Assembly (NCBI RefSeq): GCF_030419005.1
Contig: NZ_CP106951.1
Coordinates: 2,728,001-2,792,000 of the forward strand
Reading direction: 5' to 3'
DNA: 64,000 nucleotides
Source: Eleftheria terrae
GTDB taxonomy: Bacteria; Pseudomonadota; Gammaproteobacteria; Burkholderiales; Burkholderiaceae_C
A program made the translations under genes and the position numbers. The notes beneath the pieces are model-generated. The model worked only from the letters and a program-made list of their open reading frames with translations, searched no databases and was not told where the DNA came from. Position 1 is the first letter of the stretch. Each line of letters begins with the position of its first letter. Positions 44,088 through 52,818 of the stretch are shown piece by piece.

Positions 44088-45308
44088 ATGACCGACCGCC
44101 CCCGCACCCTGCGCACCATGGCCGCCAGCCTCCTGCTGGCCGGCTGCGCCTCGGTGGAGCCGCCCTCTGCCGTCGACGCGGCCGCCACGCCGCAGGCCGC
44201 CGAGGCGTCGCGCCAGCTGCATGCGCAGGCACAGCAGGCGCTGGTGGCCCGGCTGGTGCAGCGGGTGCAGGCGCGCGGCGACCACACGCTGGACATCCTG
44301 ATGCTGTCCGGCGGCGGGCAGCACGGCGCCTATGGCGTGGGCTTCCTGCGCGGCTGGCGCCGCCATCCCAGCCAGCCCATGCCACGTTTCGACCTGGTCA
44401 CCGGCGTCAGCACCGGGGCGTTGCAGGCCCCGTTTGCGCTGCTGGGCAGCGAAGCCGCGCTGGAGCAGGCGGCCGGCCTCTACCGTGAGGCGGCCGACCG
44501 CATTGCGCCGGGCTTCGACTGGTGGTTCTGGCTCAACCGCAGCGGCGGCGTGCTGGACACCACCCGCTACCGCCAGGCGGTGGAGGAGGTGCTGTCGCCC
44601 GGACTGGCGCAGGCGCTGGGCGAGCAGTTCGCCGAGGGACGCGACATCGCCATCGCCACCTCGGACTTCGACCTCGGCACCGGCCGCCTGTGGCGCCTCT
44701 CGCAGGTGCTGGCCGACGAAGACGGCCTGCCGCGGGCCCGCTCGTTGTTCATCGCCTCATCGGCCATTCCGGGCGCCTTTCCGCCGGTGGTCATCGACGG
44801 GCGGGTGCATGCCGACGGCGGCATCGTCTCCAACCTGCTGGTGGCGCCCGACCGCGACGGCCTGCGCCTGCTGGCCGAAGCGCTGCCGGCGGCCGGCATC
44901 AGGCAACCGGTCACCGTGCGGCTGTGGGTGGTGATGAACCTGTGGACCCATCCGCGGCCGATGGCGGTCGACCCGCACAGCGTGCTGTCGATGTCGCGCC
45001 GCTCGGCACTGATGCTGTTCTGGGCCCAGCAGCCGCAGCTGCTGCAGGGCCTGCAGGACATGGTGCGGCTGGCCGGGCTGGACCATCCGCAGCTGCAACT
45101 GCAGCTGCGCGTCACCAGCATCCCGTCGGAGCTGGCCACCGACGCGGCGGCCGACAAGCTGTTCGACCGCGCATGGATGGCCCGCATGGAGGCCCTGGGG
45201 CAGGCCCGGGCCCTGAGCGCCAACCCCTGGGACCAGCCCTCCACCATCTATGCCCGTCCACCGCCGGTCGCCCTGCCCCCGGCGGGGCCGGGCAGCGGCG
45301 CGCGCTGA
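44088..45308 (+). CDS. Patatin-like phospholipase, lipoprotein
   Basis: A 406-residue lipid-anchored acyl hydrolase. The signal ends in lipobox LAGC (Cys20). The catalytic dyad is visible: oxyanion loop SGGGQHGAYG (74-83), nucleophile GVSTG (Ser108), and aspartate in ADGG (Asp243). The middle contains SSAIPGAFPPV, typical of bacterial patatins. It probably acts on phospholipids in or near the outer membrane. The start at 44088 fits the signal peptide. It is convergent with soxR, 15 bases apart. Confidence 0.9.
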   Translation: MTDRPRTLRTMAASLLLAGCASVEPPSAVDAAATPQAAEASRQLHAQAQQALVARLVQRVQARGDHTLDILMLSGGGQHGAYGVGFLRGWRRHPSQPMPRFDLVTGVSTGALQAPFALLGSEAALEQAAGLYREAADRIAPGFDWWFWLNRSGGVLDTTRYRQAVEEVLSPGLAQALGEQFAEGRDIAIATSDFDLGTGRLWRLSQVLADEDGLPRARSLFIASSAIPGAFPPVVIDGRVHADGGIVSNLLVAPDRDGLRLLAEALPAAGIRQPVTVRLWVVMNLWTHPRPMAVDPHSVLSMSRRSALMLFWAQQPQLLQGLQDMVRLAGLDHPQLQLQLRVTSIPSELATDAAADKLFDRAWMARMEALGQARALSANPWDQPSTIYARPPPVALPPAGPGSGAR

Positions 45309-45323
45309 AGCACAGGCCGCCGT

Positions 45324-45935
45324 TCAGCTGCCTGCCGCGGCCTCAGGGCAGCGGCCTTGGCAGCCGGCCGCCGCGGCCGGCGCAGGCGCTGCAGCCGCCT
45401 CCGGCGGCGCGGGCATCAGCCGTGGGCCGGGCCCCTGTTCCGACAGCTGGTCGCCAGGGTTGCGCAGCGGGCAGGCCTGCATCGACAGGCAGCCGCAACC
45501 GATGCAGCCGCTGAGCTGGTCGCGCAGCAGCATCAACTGGCCAATGCGCTCGTCGAGCTGCGCCTTCCAGCGTGCCGAGAGGCGGTTCCAGTCAGCCGCG
45601 GTCGGGGTGCGGCCGTTGGGCAGTTCGCCGAGCGCCGCGCGGATCTCGGCCAGCGGCACGCCGACCCGTTGTGCCACCTTGATCACCGCCACCCGCCTGA
45701 GCACCTCGCGGGCGAAGCGGCGCTGGTTGCCAGCATTGCGCTCGCTGTGGATCAGGCCCTTGCTCTCGTAGAAATGCAGCGCAGACACCGCCACCCCGCT
45801 GCGTGCCGCCACCTCGCCCACCGTCAACGCCTGGGCCGCACTCGTCGCTGCCGGCCTGCCGGCCGCCTGGCCACCGCTCTTGCCACGCTCCCTGCCGGTG
45901 CTGCCACCCGCCCCGTTGCCCTTGCCCTTGCTCAT
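45324..45935 (-). CDS. soxR: SoxR, [2Fe-2S] redox-sensing MerR-family regulator
   Basis: A 203-residue regulator. The MerR-type DNA-binding domain ([26 protein letters not shown]) is followed by a dimerisation helix and the iron-sulfur motif [21 protein letters not shown] (C-x2-C-x-C-x5-C), diagnostic of SoxR. Compared with the usual about 150 residues it has a glycine/arginine-rich N-terminal extension of about 36 residues and an alanine/proline-rich C-terminal tail with two more cysteines (GCQGRCP). The ATG at 45935 is the first plausible start downstream of the SoxR box; an earlier frame crosses the box and is unlikely. Confidence 0.94.
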   Translation of the reverse strand: MSKGKGNGAGGSTGRERGKSGGQAAGRPAATSAAQALTVGEVAARSGVAVSALHFYESKGLIHSERNAGNQRRFAREVLRRVAVIKVAQRVGVPLAEIRAALGELPNGRTPTAADWNRLSARWKAQLDERIGQLMLLRDQLSGCIGCGCLSMQACPLRNPGDQLSEQGPGPRLMPAPPEAAAAPAPAAAAGCQGRCPEAAAGS

Positions 45936-45951
45936 GTGCACCTGCCGCTTG

Positions 45952-45971
45952 ACCTCAACAAAACTTGAGGT
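45952..45971. promoter_or_regulatory. SoxR box shared by soxR and the FMN reductase gene
   Basis: ACCTCAA-CAAAAC-TTGAGGT is a near-exact match to the 18-bp SoxR operator CCTCAA-N6-TTGAGG. It lies 17 bases from the soxR start and about 48 bases before the divergent reductase start, where a SoxR-activated long-spacer promoter would be expected. Confidence 0.88.
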
Positions 45972-46018
45972 TTTAACCTGGCGCCCTTTGTTCGACAAGC
46001 CATGCCGGGAGCCCTCAG

Positions 46019-46600
46019 ATGACCGACCACCGTCCCCATCCCCCTCTCCACCTCGCCCTCATCTACGGCAGCGCCCGCGAAGGACGGCTGTGCGAGGTCG
46101 TCGGCCGCTGGGCCGCCGCGCAGATCGCCGAGCACGGCCGCTTCTGCGTCGACCTGGTGGACCCGGCCGGCTTCGGCCACCGCCCACTGCACGGTGATGC
46201 GCTGGCCACGCTGGCGCACCGCCTGGCGCAGGCCGATGCCTTCGTGGTGGTGACCCCGGAGTACAACCATGGCTACCCGGCGACCCTGAAAGCGCTGATC
46301 GATGCCGTCGGCGAACCCTGGCATGCCAAGCCGGTGGGCTTCGTGTCCTACGGCGGCATCTCCGGCGGGCTGCGGGCGGTGGAGCAGCTGCGCCAGGTGT
46401 TCGCCGAGCTGCATGCCGTGACGGTGCGCGACTGCGTGAGCTTCGCCAATGCCTGGGACCAGTTCGACGCCGCAGGCCAGCTGCTGGCCCCCGAGCGCGC
46501 CCGCCGCTCCATGCACCTGCTGCTGGCCCGCCTGCGCTGGTGGTCCGACGCGCTGCGCGACGCGCGGCAGGCCCGCCCCTATGCGCTGGCGACCGGCTGA
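46019..46600 (+). CDS. NAD(P)H-dependent FMN reductase, probable SoxR target
   Basis: A 193-residue flavodoxin-fold protein of the NADPH-dependent FMN reductase group (ArsH/chromate reductase relatives). It has [19 protein letters not shown] (phosphate-binding loop), [20 protein letters not shown] (the family's PEYN motif) and [18 protein letters not shown]. It would use NAD(P)H to reduce flavin or quinones. Its promoter carries a SoxR box, so it should be induced by redox-cycling compounds, a sensible fit for a quinone-reducing enzyme. Confidence 0.9.
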   Translation: MTDHRPHPPLHLALIYGSAREGRLCEVVGRWAAAQIAEHGRFCVDLVDPAGFGHRPLHGDALATLAHRLAQADAFVVVTPEYNHGYPATLKALIDAVGEPWHAKPVGFVSYGGISGGLRAVEQLRQVFAELHAVTVRDCVSFANAWDQFDAAGQLLAPERARRSMHLLLARLRWWSDALRDARQARPYALATG

Positions 46601-46682
46601 GCGCTGCGGCGAGCTTGACCTTGCCGCAATGTCAGGGTTCATGCTGCAGCCTGCCACCCCACGACCGGGAGTTTCCGACTTG

Positions 46683-46877
46683 ATGCTTGAATTCACCATC
46701 GACGCGATGTGCTCGGCGCACGCCGCGGGCTGCGTCGCCCAGACCGTCTACTCGGTCGATCCACGTGCCGTGCTGCAGATCGACCTCGAAAGCCGTGAAG
46801 TGCGCGTCGCGACCGCGCAGGCCAACGAGCTGTTCGTCCACGCGCTGGGTGCTGCGGGCTTGCGGCCGGCCGAGTAG
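46683..46877 (+). CDS. Small heavy-metal-associated (HMA)-fold protein with atypical cysteines
   Basis: A 64-residue protein with the beta-alpha-beta-beta-alpha-beta pattern of copper-chaperone domains: LEFTIDAMCSAHAAGCVAQTV, then VDPRAVLQIDLESREVRVAT and LFVHALGAAGLRP. In normal HMA domains the first loop reads MxCxxC; here the cysteines are at 10 and 17 (C-x6-C) with a histidine at 13. Metal binding may be altered or lost. It is 82 bp downstream of the FMN reductase in the same direction and could share its SoxR-controlled transcript. Confidence 0.7.
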   Translation: MLEFTIDAMCSAHAAGCVAQTVYSVDPRAVLQIDLESREVRVATAQANELFVHALGAAGLRPAE

Positions 46878-46911
46878 CCGGCGCGCTTGCCGGCCTGCCA
46901 CGGCGCAGGGG

Positions 46912-47742
46912 TCAGGGCCGGCTGCAGCAGGAGGCGGCCGCAGCCGCCTTGAGCAGGCGCAGCAGCTCCGGGTGGCCGCCAGCGCGGGCCAGGTCGAGGG
47001 CGCTGCGGCCTGCTTCGTCCCGGGCCTGCACATCGGCTCCCGCCTGCAGCAGCAGCGGCACCACGGCCACATGCCCGCCAGCCACCGCGATGAGCAAGGC
47101 CGTCTGGCCGGTGCGGGCCACTGCGTTGACGTCGGCACCCGCGTCCAGCAAGCGACGCACGCTGTCCAGCAACGCTGCCGGTTCGCCCGGCCGCGACAGC
47201 AGCGCCATCAGCGGCGTCATGCCCAGCAGCGGTTCGGCCACCTCGGCCCGCGCACCGGCGGCCAGCAAGGCGGCCAGCACCTCGTGCTGGCCCATCGCCG
47301 CGGCACTGACCAGCGGCCACTGGTCGTCGAACGCCACCGCCTGCGGATCGGCGCCGAGCCGCAGCAGCTCGCGCACCAGCGGCAGCGGCTCGGGGAGCCC
47401 GAGCGCCACGGTCAGCGGCATCACGCTCAGCGTTTCGCCTTCCCGCACGACGGCCAGCGCCTGGTTCGGATCGATGCCCGCGCGCACGGCGAGCGCCAGG
47501 CCGCCCAGGTCGCGATGCTGCAGCAGCGCTGACACCAGGTCGGCACGGTCCTCGGCACTCAGCCGCGCGATGCGCGCAGGCGCCAGCAGCCAGCGCAGGG
47601 CGGCCGGGTCCTTGCCGCGCAGGACGCGGGCGAGCATCCGGTCGGCCTCCACCGCCGCCGCCGGCGTGGCGGCAGTGGCCCATTGCGGGCAGGCGGTGGT
47701 CGAGCACACCGCCCAGAGCAGCGCCCAGGCCAGCCGCTTCAT
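46912..47742 (-). CDS. Exported ankyrin-repeat protein
   Basis: A 276-residue protein with a signal peptide (MKRLAWALLWAVCSTTACPQWATA) and about six ankyrin repeats (RELLRLGADPQAV, LAALLAAGARAEV, VRRLLDAGADVNAVARTGQTALLIAVAGGHVAV, LLLQAGADVQARDEAGRSALDLARAGGH). The C-terminus ends in AAAAASCCSRP. Ankyrin repeats mediate protein binding; in the periplasm such proteins are often tied to oxidative defence or to partner enzymes. Its start overlaps the stop of the upstream ankyrin gene (ATGA), so both are translated together. Confidence 0.85.
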   Translation of the reverse strand: MKRLAWALLWAVCSTTACPQWATAATPAAAVEADRMLARVLRGKDPAALRWLLAPARIARLSAEDRADLVSALLQHRDLGGLALAVRAGIDPNQALAVVREGETLSVMPLTVALGLPEPLPLVRELLRLGADPQAVAFDDQWPLVSAAAMGQHEVLAALLAAGARAEVAEPLLGMTPLMALLSRPGEPAALLDSVRRLLDAGADVNAVARTGQTALLIAVAGGHVAVVPLLLQAGADVQARDEAGRSALDLARAGGHPELLRLLKAAAAASCCSRP

Positions 47743-48536
47743 GGCCGGGCTCCGGCCGCCAGCAGCAGCTCGACCACCTCGACATGCCCCTTGCGCCGGG
47801 CCAGGTCCAGGGCCGATTCACCGCGCCGGTTGCGCTGTGACACATCGGCCCCCAAGTCCAGCAGCAGGGCCACGCTTGCTGCATGCCCGTTCAGGGCGGC
47901 CAGCGACAGCGCGGTACTGCCACCCGGACCTGCGCGGTCGATGCGGGCGCCCGCGGCCACCAGGCGGCGGATGAGGTCCAGCACCGCCTGGCCGTCCTGT
48001 GGCTGCAGCGAGAGGCACAGCTCCATCAAGGGCGTGACCACCGGCGCGTCCTCCGGCCGCTCGACCCGCGCTCCGTGCTCCAGCAGGAGGGCCGCCACGG
48101 CATGGCGGCGCATCGACAAGGCCAGGCCCAGCGGCGTGGACCCGTCCATGTCCTTGTTCACGTCGGCACCGCGCTCCAGCAGCAGTGCCACCAGGCGCGC
48201 ATCGCCGCTTGCGGCAATGGCGAGCATCAGCGGTGTCATGGCCTGCAGCCCCGGACCGCCCGGCACCGGCAGGCTGCGGTCGGCCGACAGGCCCCAGTCG
48301 AGCAGCGCCTCCAGTGCATCAACGCGGGCGCCATGCAGGGCGCTGCCCAGCAGCAGTGAGCGCGCCAGGAAGTTGATGTCGCGCGGGCTGTGGCCTTCCA
48401 GCTCACGCCGCAGCTCGGCCGACCTGTTCTGCTGCACCAGCGTCGCCAGGTGGTAGACATCGAGCGGCGGCGCGGCCCCCACACCGGTGGCCAGCACCAG
48501 CAGCAGGACCGCCAGCGCGCGAGCCGGCACCGCCAT
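47739..48536 (-). CDS. Exported ankyrin-repeat protein, partner of the next
   Basis: A 265-residue protein with a signal peptide (MAVPARALAVLLLVLATGVGA) and about six ankyrin repeats, for example LVALLLERGADVNKDMDGSTPL, VAALLLEHGARVERPE and VALLLDLGADVSQRNRRGESALDLARRKGHVEVVELLLAAGARP. The ATG at 48536 begins the signal; an in-frame ATG at 48602 would add 22 residues and cannot be excluded because neither has a strong ribosome binding site. Its last bases overlap the start of the downstream ankyrin gene. The two proteins are similar in plan, suggesting tandem duplication. Confidence 0.82.
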   Translation of the reverse strand: MAVPARALAVLLLVLATGVGAAPPLDVYHLATLVQQNRSAELRRELEGHSPRDINFLARSLLLGSALHGARVDALEALLDWGLSADRSLPVPGGPGLQAMTPLMLAIAASGDARLVALLLERGADVNKDMDGSTPLGLALSMRRHAVAALLLEHGARVERPEDAPVVTPLMELCLSLQPQDGQAVLDLIRRLVAAGARIDRAGPGGSTALSLAALNGHAASVALLLDLGADVSQRNRRGESALDLARRKGHVEVVELLLAAGARP

Positions 48537-49289
48537 GGCCCGCGCAGGGCCGCGCGTGGCGGCCGGAAGGCGACGGGCCGGGGAAGGGTCGATATGGCGC
48601 ATGCAATGGCAGGGCGAGAGAGCCGGACGGGAGACCGCGAACCAGCGGCCGCCCGCGTTGGTGTCGGGCGACCGCGCCACAGTATGCATGCGGTGCCCGG
48701 CGCCCCCGCCGGCCGGGTCGCGCCCGGCCACCCAGGCAACCGTTCTTGCGGCCGGTTGTCTCGGCCACGCAGCTGTCGCACGCCGTGCCGGCGGGCGCAC
48801 CGCCCCTGCCCGACCTGGCCCGAGCCAGCGGGGCCGACAGCCGCACCCGGCCGGCAGCTTCGGCTCGATGCAGTCGGCACGCGCGGCGGAGCAAGCCCGC
48901 GATGGCCGCCTTCAACGCACGGCCCGTCGTGATGCCTCGCTGGTCAAGACCCCCGGGGTCCAGCAGGGACAGCGCACGACACGCAGTTGCTTGTGTGCCC
49001 CCATCCTGCCCGGCGACTGCAAGAGCGAGTGGCCGAGCCGGCACACCGATGCCGGCCTTTCCTGGCTGGCCAGGATGGCCAGGCATGCGGACGCCGGGAG
49101 CGGCATGGCCTTCATCGTGCCGCCCTAGGACGCGCGAGCAAGATGCCGCGGCCAGCAGGCGCGACCCGGTACGGTGACCGTGGCCGCGCTCACCGGCGCA
49201 TTGGCGAGAGGGAGGTGCATGCCTTGCCGGGCGCACCGCGGCTGCGGCGGCCGGCAGACATGGGGGGCACGAACAGCCCCCCGTGAGGC
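48537..49289. other. 750-bp region without a supported gene
   Basis: Long frames run through on both strands, but their translations are arginine/proline/alanine-rich with no domain or signal, as expected of noncoding DNA at this G+C. The region holds the ankyrin promoter at its left end and the FadL terminator hairpin at its right end. Confidence 0.5.
49262..49282 (-). terminator. Hairpin downstream of the FadL gene
   Basis: A perfect 7-bp stem GGGGGGC / GCCCCCC with a 7-base loop starts 7 bases past the leftward FadL stop. There is no T run, so it may stabilise the 3' end rather than terminate by itself. Confidence 0.45.
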
Positions 49290-50603
49290 TCAGAAGCCCT
49301 GGTTGTACTGGACGCCCAGCACGAAGGACTTGGTGTCGTACTCGCCACGCACCACGGAGCGCGGGGCAGCGACGTCGCTTTGCGCGACCGAGCCGTCCTT
49401 GAGCTTCACATAGGCCAGCGCGACATCGAGCACCCGCTTGTCGTCCAGCGCCCAGGACACGCCGCCTGCCAGCCAGGTGCGGTGCGCGTCAGGGATGTTG
49501 GCAATGCGGTTGCCGTCGTCCTCGGGCGATTTGTCATAGGCCACGCCACCGCGGAAGGTCAGCGCATCGCTGTACTTGTAGGTGGCGCCGACTGCAAAGC
49601 GCGTGGCATCCCGCCACTTGGTGGGCGTCACCGAGTCGGGCAGATTCTTCAGCTTGATGCGGATCTCCTGCAGGCGCGAGTGGCGCGTGCGGGTGATGTC
49701 CCCCATCACGGCCCAGCGCGAGTCGATCTGGTGGAAGCCGTGGATCGAGAAGGTCTCGGGCATCGTCAGGTCGAGGCTGGCGTCGGTGTCGCGCAGCGCC
49801 GCGGCCCGCGGGTTGGACGCCAGAGCGGCCGGCACGGTGAAGTCGGCGTCGCCGGTCACTTTGTGCTTGATGCGCGAGCGGTAGGCCAGACCGAAGCGCG
49901 TCGCGGGCGTCGGCTCGAACATCACGCCCAGGTTGTAGCCGAAGCCCCAGTCATCGCCCTTGACGGCCACGTCGCCGTCCAGCGCACGGTTGCCGCTCAT
50001 GGCCGGCAGGCCGGTCATGCTGCCGAAGTCGATGGCCTTGGAGATCTTGCCCTTGACGAACTGCGCGCTCAGGCCCGCGCCCAGCGACCACTGCTCATTG
50101 GGCTTCCACGCGATGGAGGGGTTGATGTTGACGCTCTTGAGCTCGCTCTCGGTGGAGTGGTAGCGGCCGGTCCAGTCCTTGTCGTAGTCGGTGGCCGAGC
50201 CGTAGGGCACGAACACACCGAGGCCGGCGACCAGGCCCGACTGCAGCTCATGCGTCGCGTAGAGGTGCGGCACCACCACGGTGTGGCCGAACTCGGCCTT
50301 CTTGCGGCCGGGCGTCGGGGTGCCCAGGGCGGTGGTGGAGCCGGTGTCGGTGAACTCGGTGTCGGGGAAGACCAGGTTGAGGGCGCCCGACAGGTGGGTG
50401 CCCTTCAGCCGCGCCATGCCGGCGGGGTTGGTGAAGATGGTGGTGGCGTCGAACACGGCGGCAGCACCTGCATTGGCGGTGCCCATGTTGCTCGCGCTTT
50501 GCGTGCCGAACACGAGGCCGGCGGCCGAGGCATTGCCGAAAGCCGCGCCGATGGCCGCGGCGATCAGGGCGGGACGGATCAGGCGGGAAGTCCCGAAAGA
50601 CAT
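49290..50603 (-). CDS. FadL-family outer-membrane long-chain fatty acid / hydrophobic compound transporter
   Basis: A 437-residue outer-membrane protein. The signal peptide (RLIRPALIAAAIGAAFGNASA) is followed by the FadL N-terminal hatch: AGLVFGTQSASNMGTANAGAAAVFDATTIFTNPAGMARL, with the NPAGM signature. The barrel ends with SFVLGVQYNQGF, a C-terminal phenylalanine. FadL proteins take up fatty acids or hydrophobic pollutants through a lateral opening. The ATG at 50603 follows GAGGAG. It stands alone with 580 bp upstream free of genes. Confidence 0.9.
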   Translation of the reverse strand: MSFGTSRLIRPALIAAAIGAAFGNASAAGLVFGTQSASNMGTANAGAAAVFDATTIFTNPAGMARLKGTHLSGALNLVFPDTEFTDTGSTTALGTPTPGRKKAEFGHTVVVPHLYATHELQSGLVAGLGVFVPYGSATDYDKDWTGRYHSTESELKSVNINPSIAWKPNEQWSLGAGLSAQFVKGKISKAIDFGSMTGLPAMSGNRALDGDVAVKGDDWGFGYNLGVMFEPTPATRFGLAYRSRIKHKVTGDADFTVPAALASNPRAAALRDTDASLDLTMPETFSIHGFHQIDSRWAVMGDITRTRHSRLQEIRIKLKNLPDSVTPTKWRDATRFAVGATYKYSDALTFRGGVAYDKSPEDDGNRIANIPDAHRTWLAGGVSWALDDKRVLDVALAYVKLKDGSVAQSDVAAPRSVVRGEYDTKSFVLGVQYNQGF

Positions 50604-51183
50604 GGAGTGCTCCTCAGATATGGTGGTGATGCCCGTGGCTCGTGTCACGGCTTCGACTTCTACGATGGGTCCGCAAGATTCTGCACCGATTTTTTCGGCC
50701 GCCATGTCGCGAGAATGTCACGATTGCCCTGCACCACCGTGCTCTGTTAGACGCCCGGGCGGGCGCCCCTGCCAAGGCATGCCTCTGCCGTCCGACAGTG
50801 CGCAATGTGTGGACGATTGCACATACACCCGATGGCTCGCACCTGCCCGGGGCGAGTGCGATGATTCCGGTGACGGTGGCGGGCCCATGCCCGGGCTCCA
50901 CAAACACATGCGTCGGCGCCTTGGCGCCCGGCCCATCGCAGCGCTGCGCCGGTGTTGCGTCGCCTGCGCCGGCCTGCCACCGGCAGGTGGGAGCCCGGCA
51001 GCGGCATCCGGGCCTGACAGTGTTGCATCAGGGAAACAGAGTCCGCCTCATCGAGCGCCGCAAGGCCCGGCCACCGGCCCTGAACATCTTCAGTGTTTCC
51101 TTCACTGCAACGGCATGTGCCCGGGGCAATGCAGCGTGAGGCAGCGTGCCGGCCGTCCAGTGACGGTCCCCGGCAGCGATGGC
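50604..51183. other. 580-bp intergenic region, no gene seen
   Basis: This is the upstream region of FadL and the downstream region of the GDYXXLXY gene. Frames in several phases lack start signals and recognisable domains. No convincing promoter was identified by eye. Confidence 0.5.
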
Positions 51184-52818
51184 TTACAACGGCTTCAACT
51201 GCGCATCGCGCAAGCCGACGAGGAGGGCGCGGCCGTCTTCGGCCACCCGGAATTCACCGTAGCGGGCAGCCTGCCAGCGCGCAGCGTCGCCCTCTTCGAA
51301 GAACCAGGCATCGCTGACCAGCACCCAGCGCCCGTTCTTCGGCGTGAGCTCGATGCGCTTCTCGCCGGCCGCCAGCGGGCCGCCGCTGTGCAGGCGCAGC
51401 GGCGTCGCGACGCCACGAGCATCCAGCCGCACCACCAGCTGCGGCCGGTGATAGCGCACCTCGGCGTCGAGCTGGGCGACGATCTCGCTCGACAGGTCGA
51501 AGTTGAGCCGCATGTAGTCGCCCTGCATCAGCGATCGGGGGTCCACCGGAGCCAGCGCCACCAGCACCGGCTGACCGTGCGCGATGACGCTTTCCTTCTG
51601 CCAGATGCCGATGTTGGCGACCGCCAGCACGGCGACGCCGCTGGCCAGCAGGCCCAGCCGCTCCCGGCGCCAGGTGGAGCGCACCGGGGCGGCCGCCTGC
51701 GTCGCCTGCGGCCGCAGCCGGTGCCGGGCCCAGGCCGCCAGCAGGGCCAGGGCCGCGCCGGCCGCGAGCAGCACGCCTGCCTTGTAGGCCAGCGGCCAGC
51801 TCAGCTGGTAGTAGAAGGTGCCGACGATCCACGCACCCGCGACCGCCGCCGCCGTGGCAAGCGCCCAGCGCTGCGTGGCGGCCGCATAGGCCATGGCCAG
51901 CACCACCGCGCCCAGCGCCGGCAGGAACCACGACAGCACAACGAGCACCAGCGCCAAGCCGCCCCCTGCCGGCTGGCGCAAGCTCGCCCAGCGCCGCGAG
52001 ACCAGCACGGCGCCCGCAGCCGCCAGCACGGCGGAGATGACGGGCACGACCGCGTCATGCCCGCGCAGCGATGCCACGCCTGGGTGGGACCCGGCGCCGG
52101 CGCCCACGCTGGCCCCGACCAGGAAGCTCATGCCGGACCAGAAGGCCAGCCCCGCCAGCGCCGCCAGCAGCCAGCCGGCGGTCAGGCTTTCGAGCGCCGC
52201 GGCATGGCGCGGCCGCGGCCACCCGGCCCCATGCGCGCGCCACTGCAGGCCATGGGCCAGCGCACACAGCACCAGGCAGCCATGCCAGGCCAGCCAGTCG
52301 CGAAGGGCACCGCTCGACCACAGGTCCCAGGACGATCGCAAGCCGGTCTGCCATGCCAGCGCCACCAGCACACCGCAGGCCGCGCCCAGCAGCGTGCGCA
52401 ACCAGGGGCGGGGAATCACGATGGCCAGGCCGCACGCGATGGCGGCCAGCACCGCAAAGCCAGCCGCGTCGGGCCAGTCGCGGTCGAAGGCCATGCCCAG
52501 GGCGCCGCCTCCCACCAGCAACGCTGGCACCGCCAGCTGCTCCACGAACAACGGCACCGCACGCGCGCGCAGCACCACCACCGCCCCGCCCAGCAACAGC
52601 CCCCCCACCAGGTAGAGACCGACACCACGCTGGATGACGTCGCCCAGCAGCATGCCCAGCATGACCAGCAGCGGCAACGCCGCCAGCCAGGCGCCGAGGG
52701 CCGTCAGCAACACCACGGGCCAGGGCCGGCCCTCTTGCACCGGACGGTCGGCCGCGGCCGGCAACAGGCCGGCCGCCACCGCGGACTGCAGGACCCGGTC
52801 AAGCCGATCGGTGCTCAT
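51184..52818 (-). CDS. Membrane protein with DUF4401-like and GDYXXLXY domains
   Basis: A 544-residue inner-membrane protein. The first about 370 residues hold around ten hydrophobic helices (DUF4401-like). A further anchor (LLASGVAVLAVANIGIW) leads to a periplasmic domain with DPRSLMQGDYMRLNF, the GDYxxLxY signature with a final F. Its function is unknown. The true start is the ATG at 52818, which forms an ATGA overlap with the stop of the upstream DUF2157 gene; the frame upstream of it is only a shadow of that gene. The two families are regularly neighbours. Confidence 0.85.
   Translation of the reverse strand: MSTDRLDRVLQSAVAAGLLPAAADRPVQEGRPWPVVLLTALGAWLAALPLLVMLGMLLGDVIQRGVGLYLVGGLLLGGAVVVLRARAVPLFVEQLAVPALLVGGGALGMAFDRDWPDAAGFAVLAAIACGLAIVIPRPWLRTLLGAACGVLVALAWQTGLRSSWDLWSSGALRDWLAWHGCLVLCALAHGLQWRAHGAGWPRPRHAAALESLTAGWLLAALAGLAFWSGMSFLVGASVGAGAGSHPGVASLRGHDAVVPVISAVLAAAGAVLVSRRWASLRQPAGGGLALVLVVLSWFLPALGAVVLAMAYAAATQRWALATAAAVAGAWIVGTFYYQLSWPLAYKAGVLLAAGAALALLAAWARHRLRPQATQAAAPVRSTWRRERLGLLASGVAVLAVANIGIWQKESVIAHGQPVLVALAPVDPRSLMQGDYMRLNFDLSSEIVAQLDAEVRYHRPQLVVRLDARGVATPLRLHSGGPLAAGEKRIELTPKNGRWVLVSDAWFFEEGDAARWQAARYGEFRVAEDGRALLVGLRDAQLKPL

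Noticed and set aside
48746..49177. A 143-codon rightward frame in the 48.5-49.3 kb gap
   Set aside because: Proline/arginine/serine-rich product with no signal, domain or ribosome binding site.
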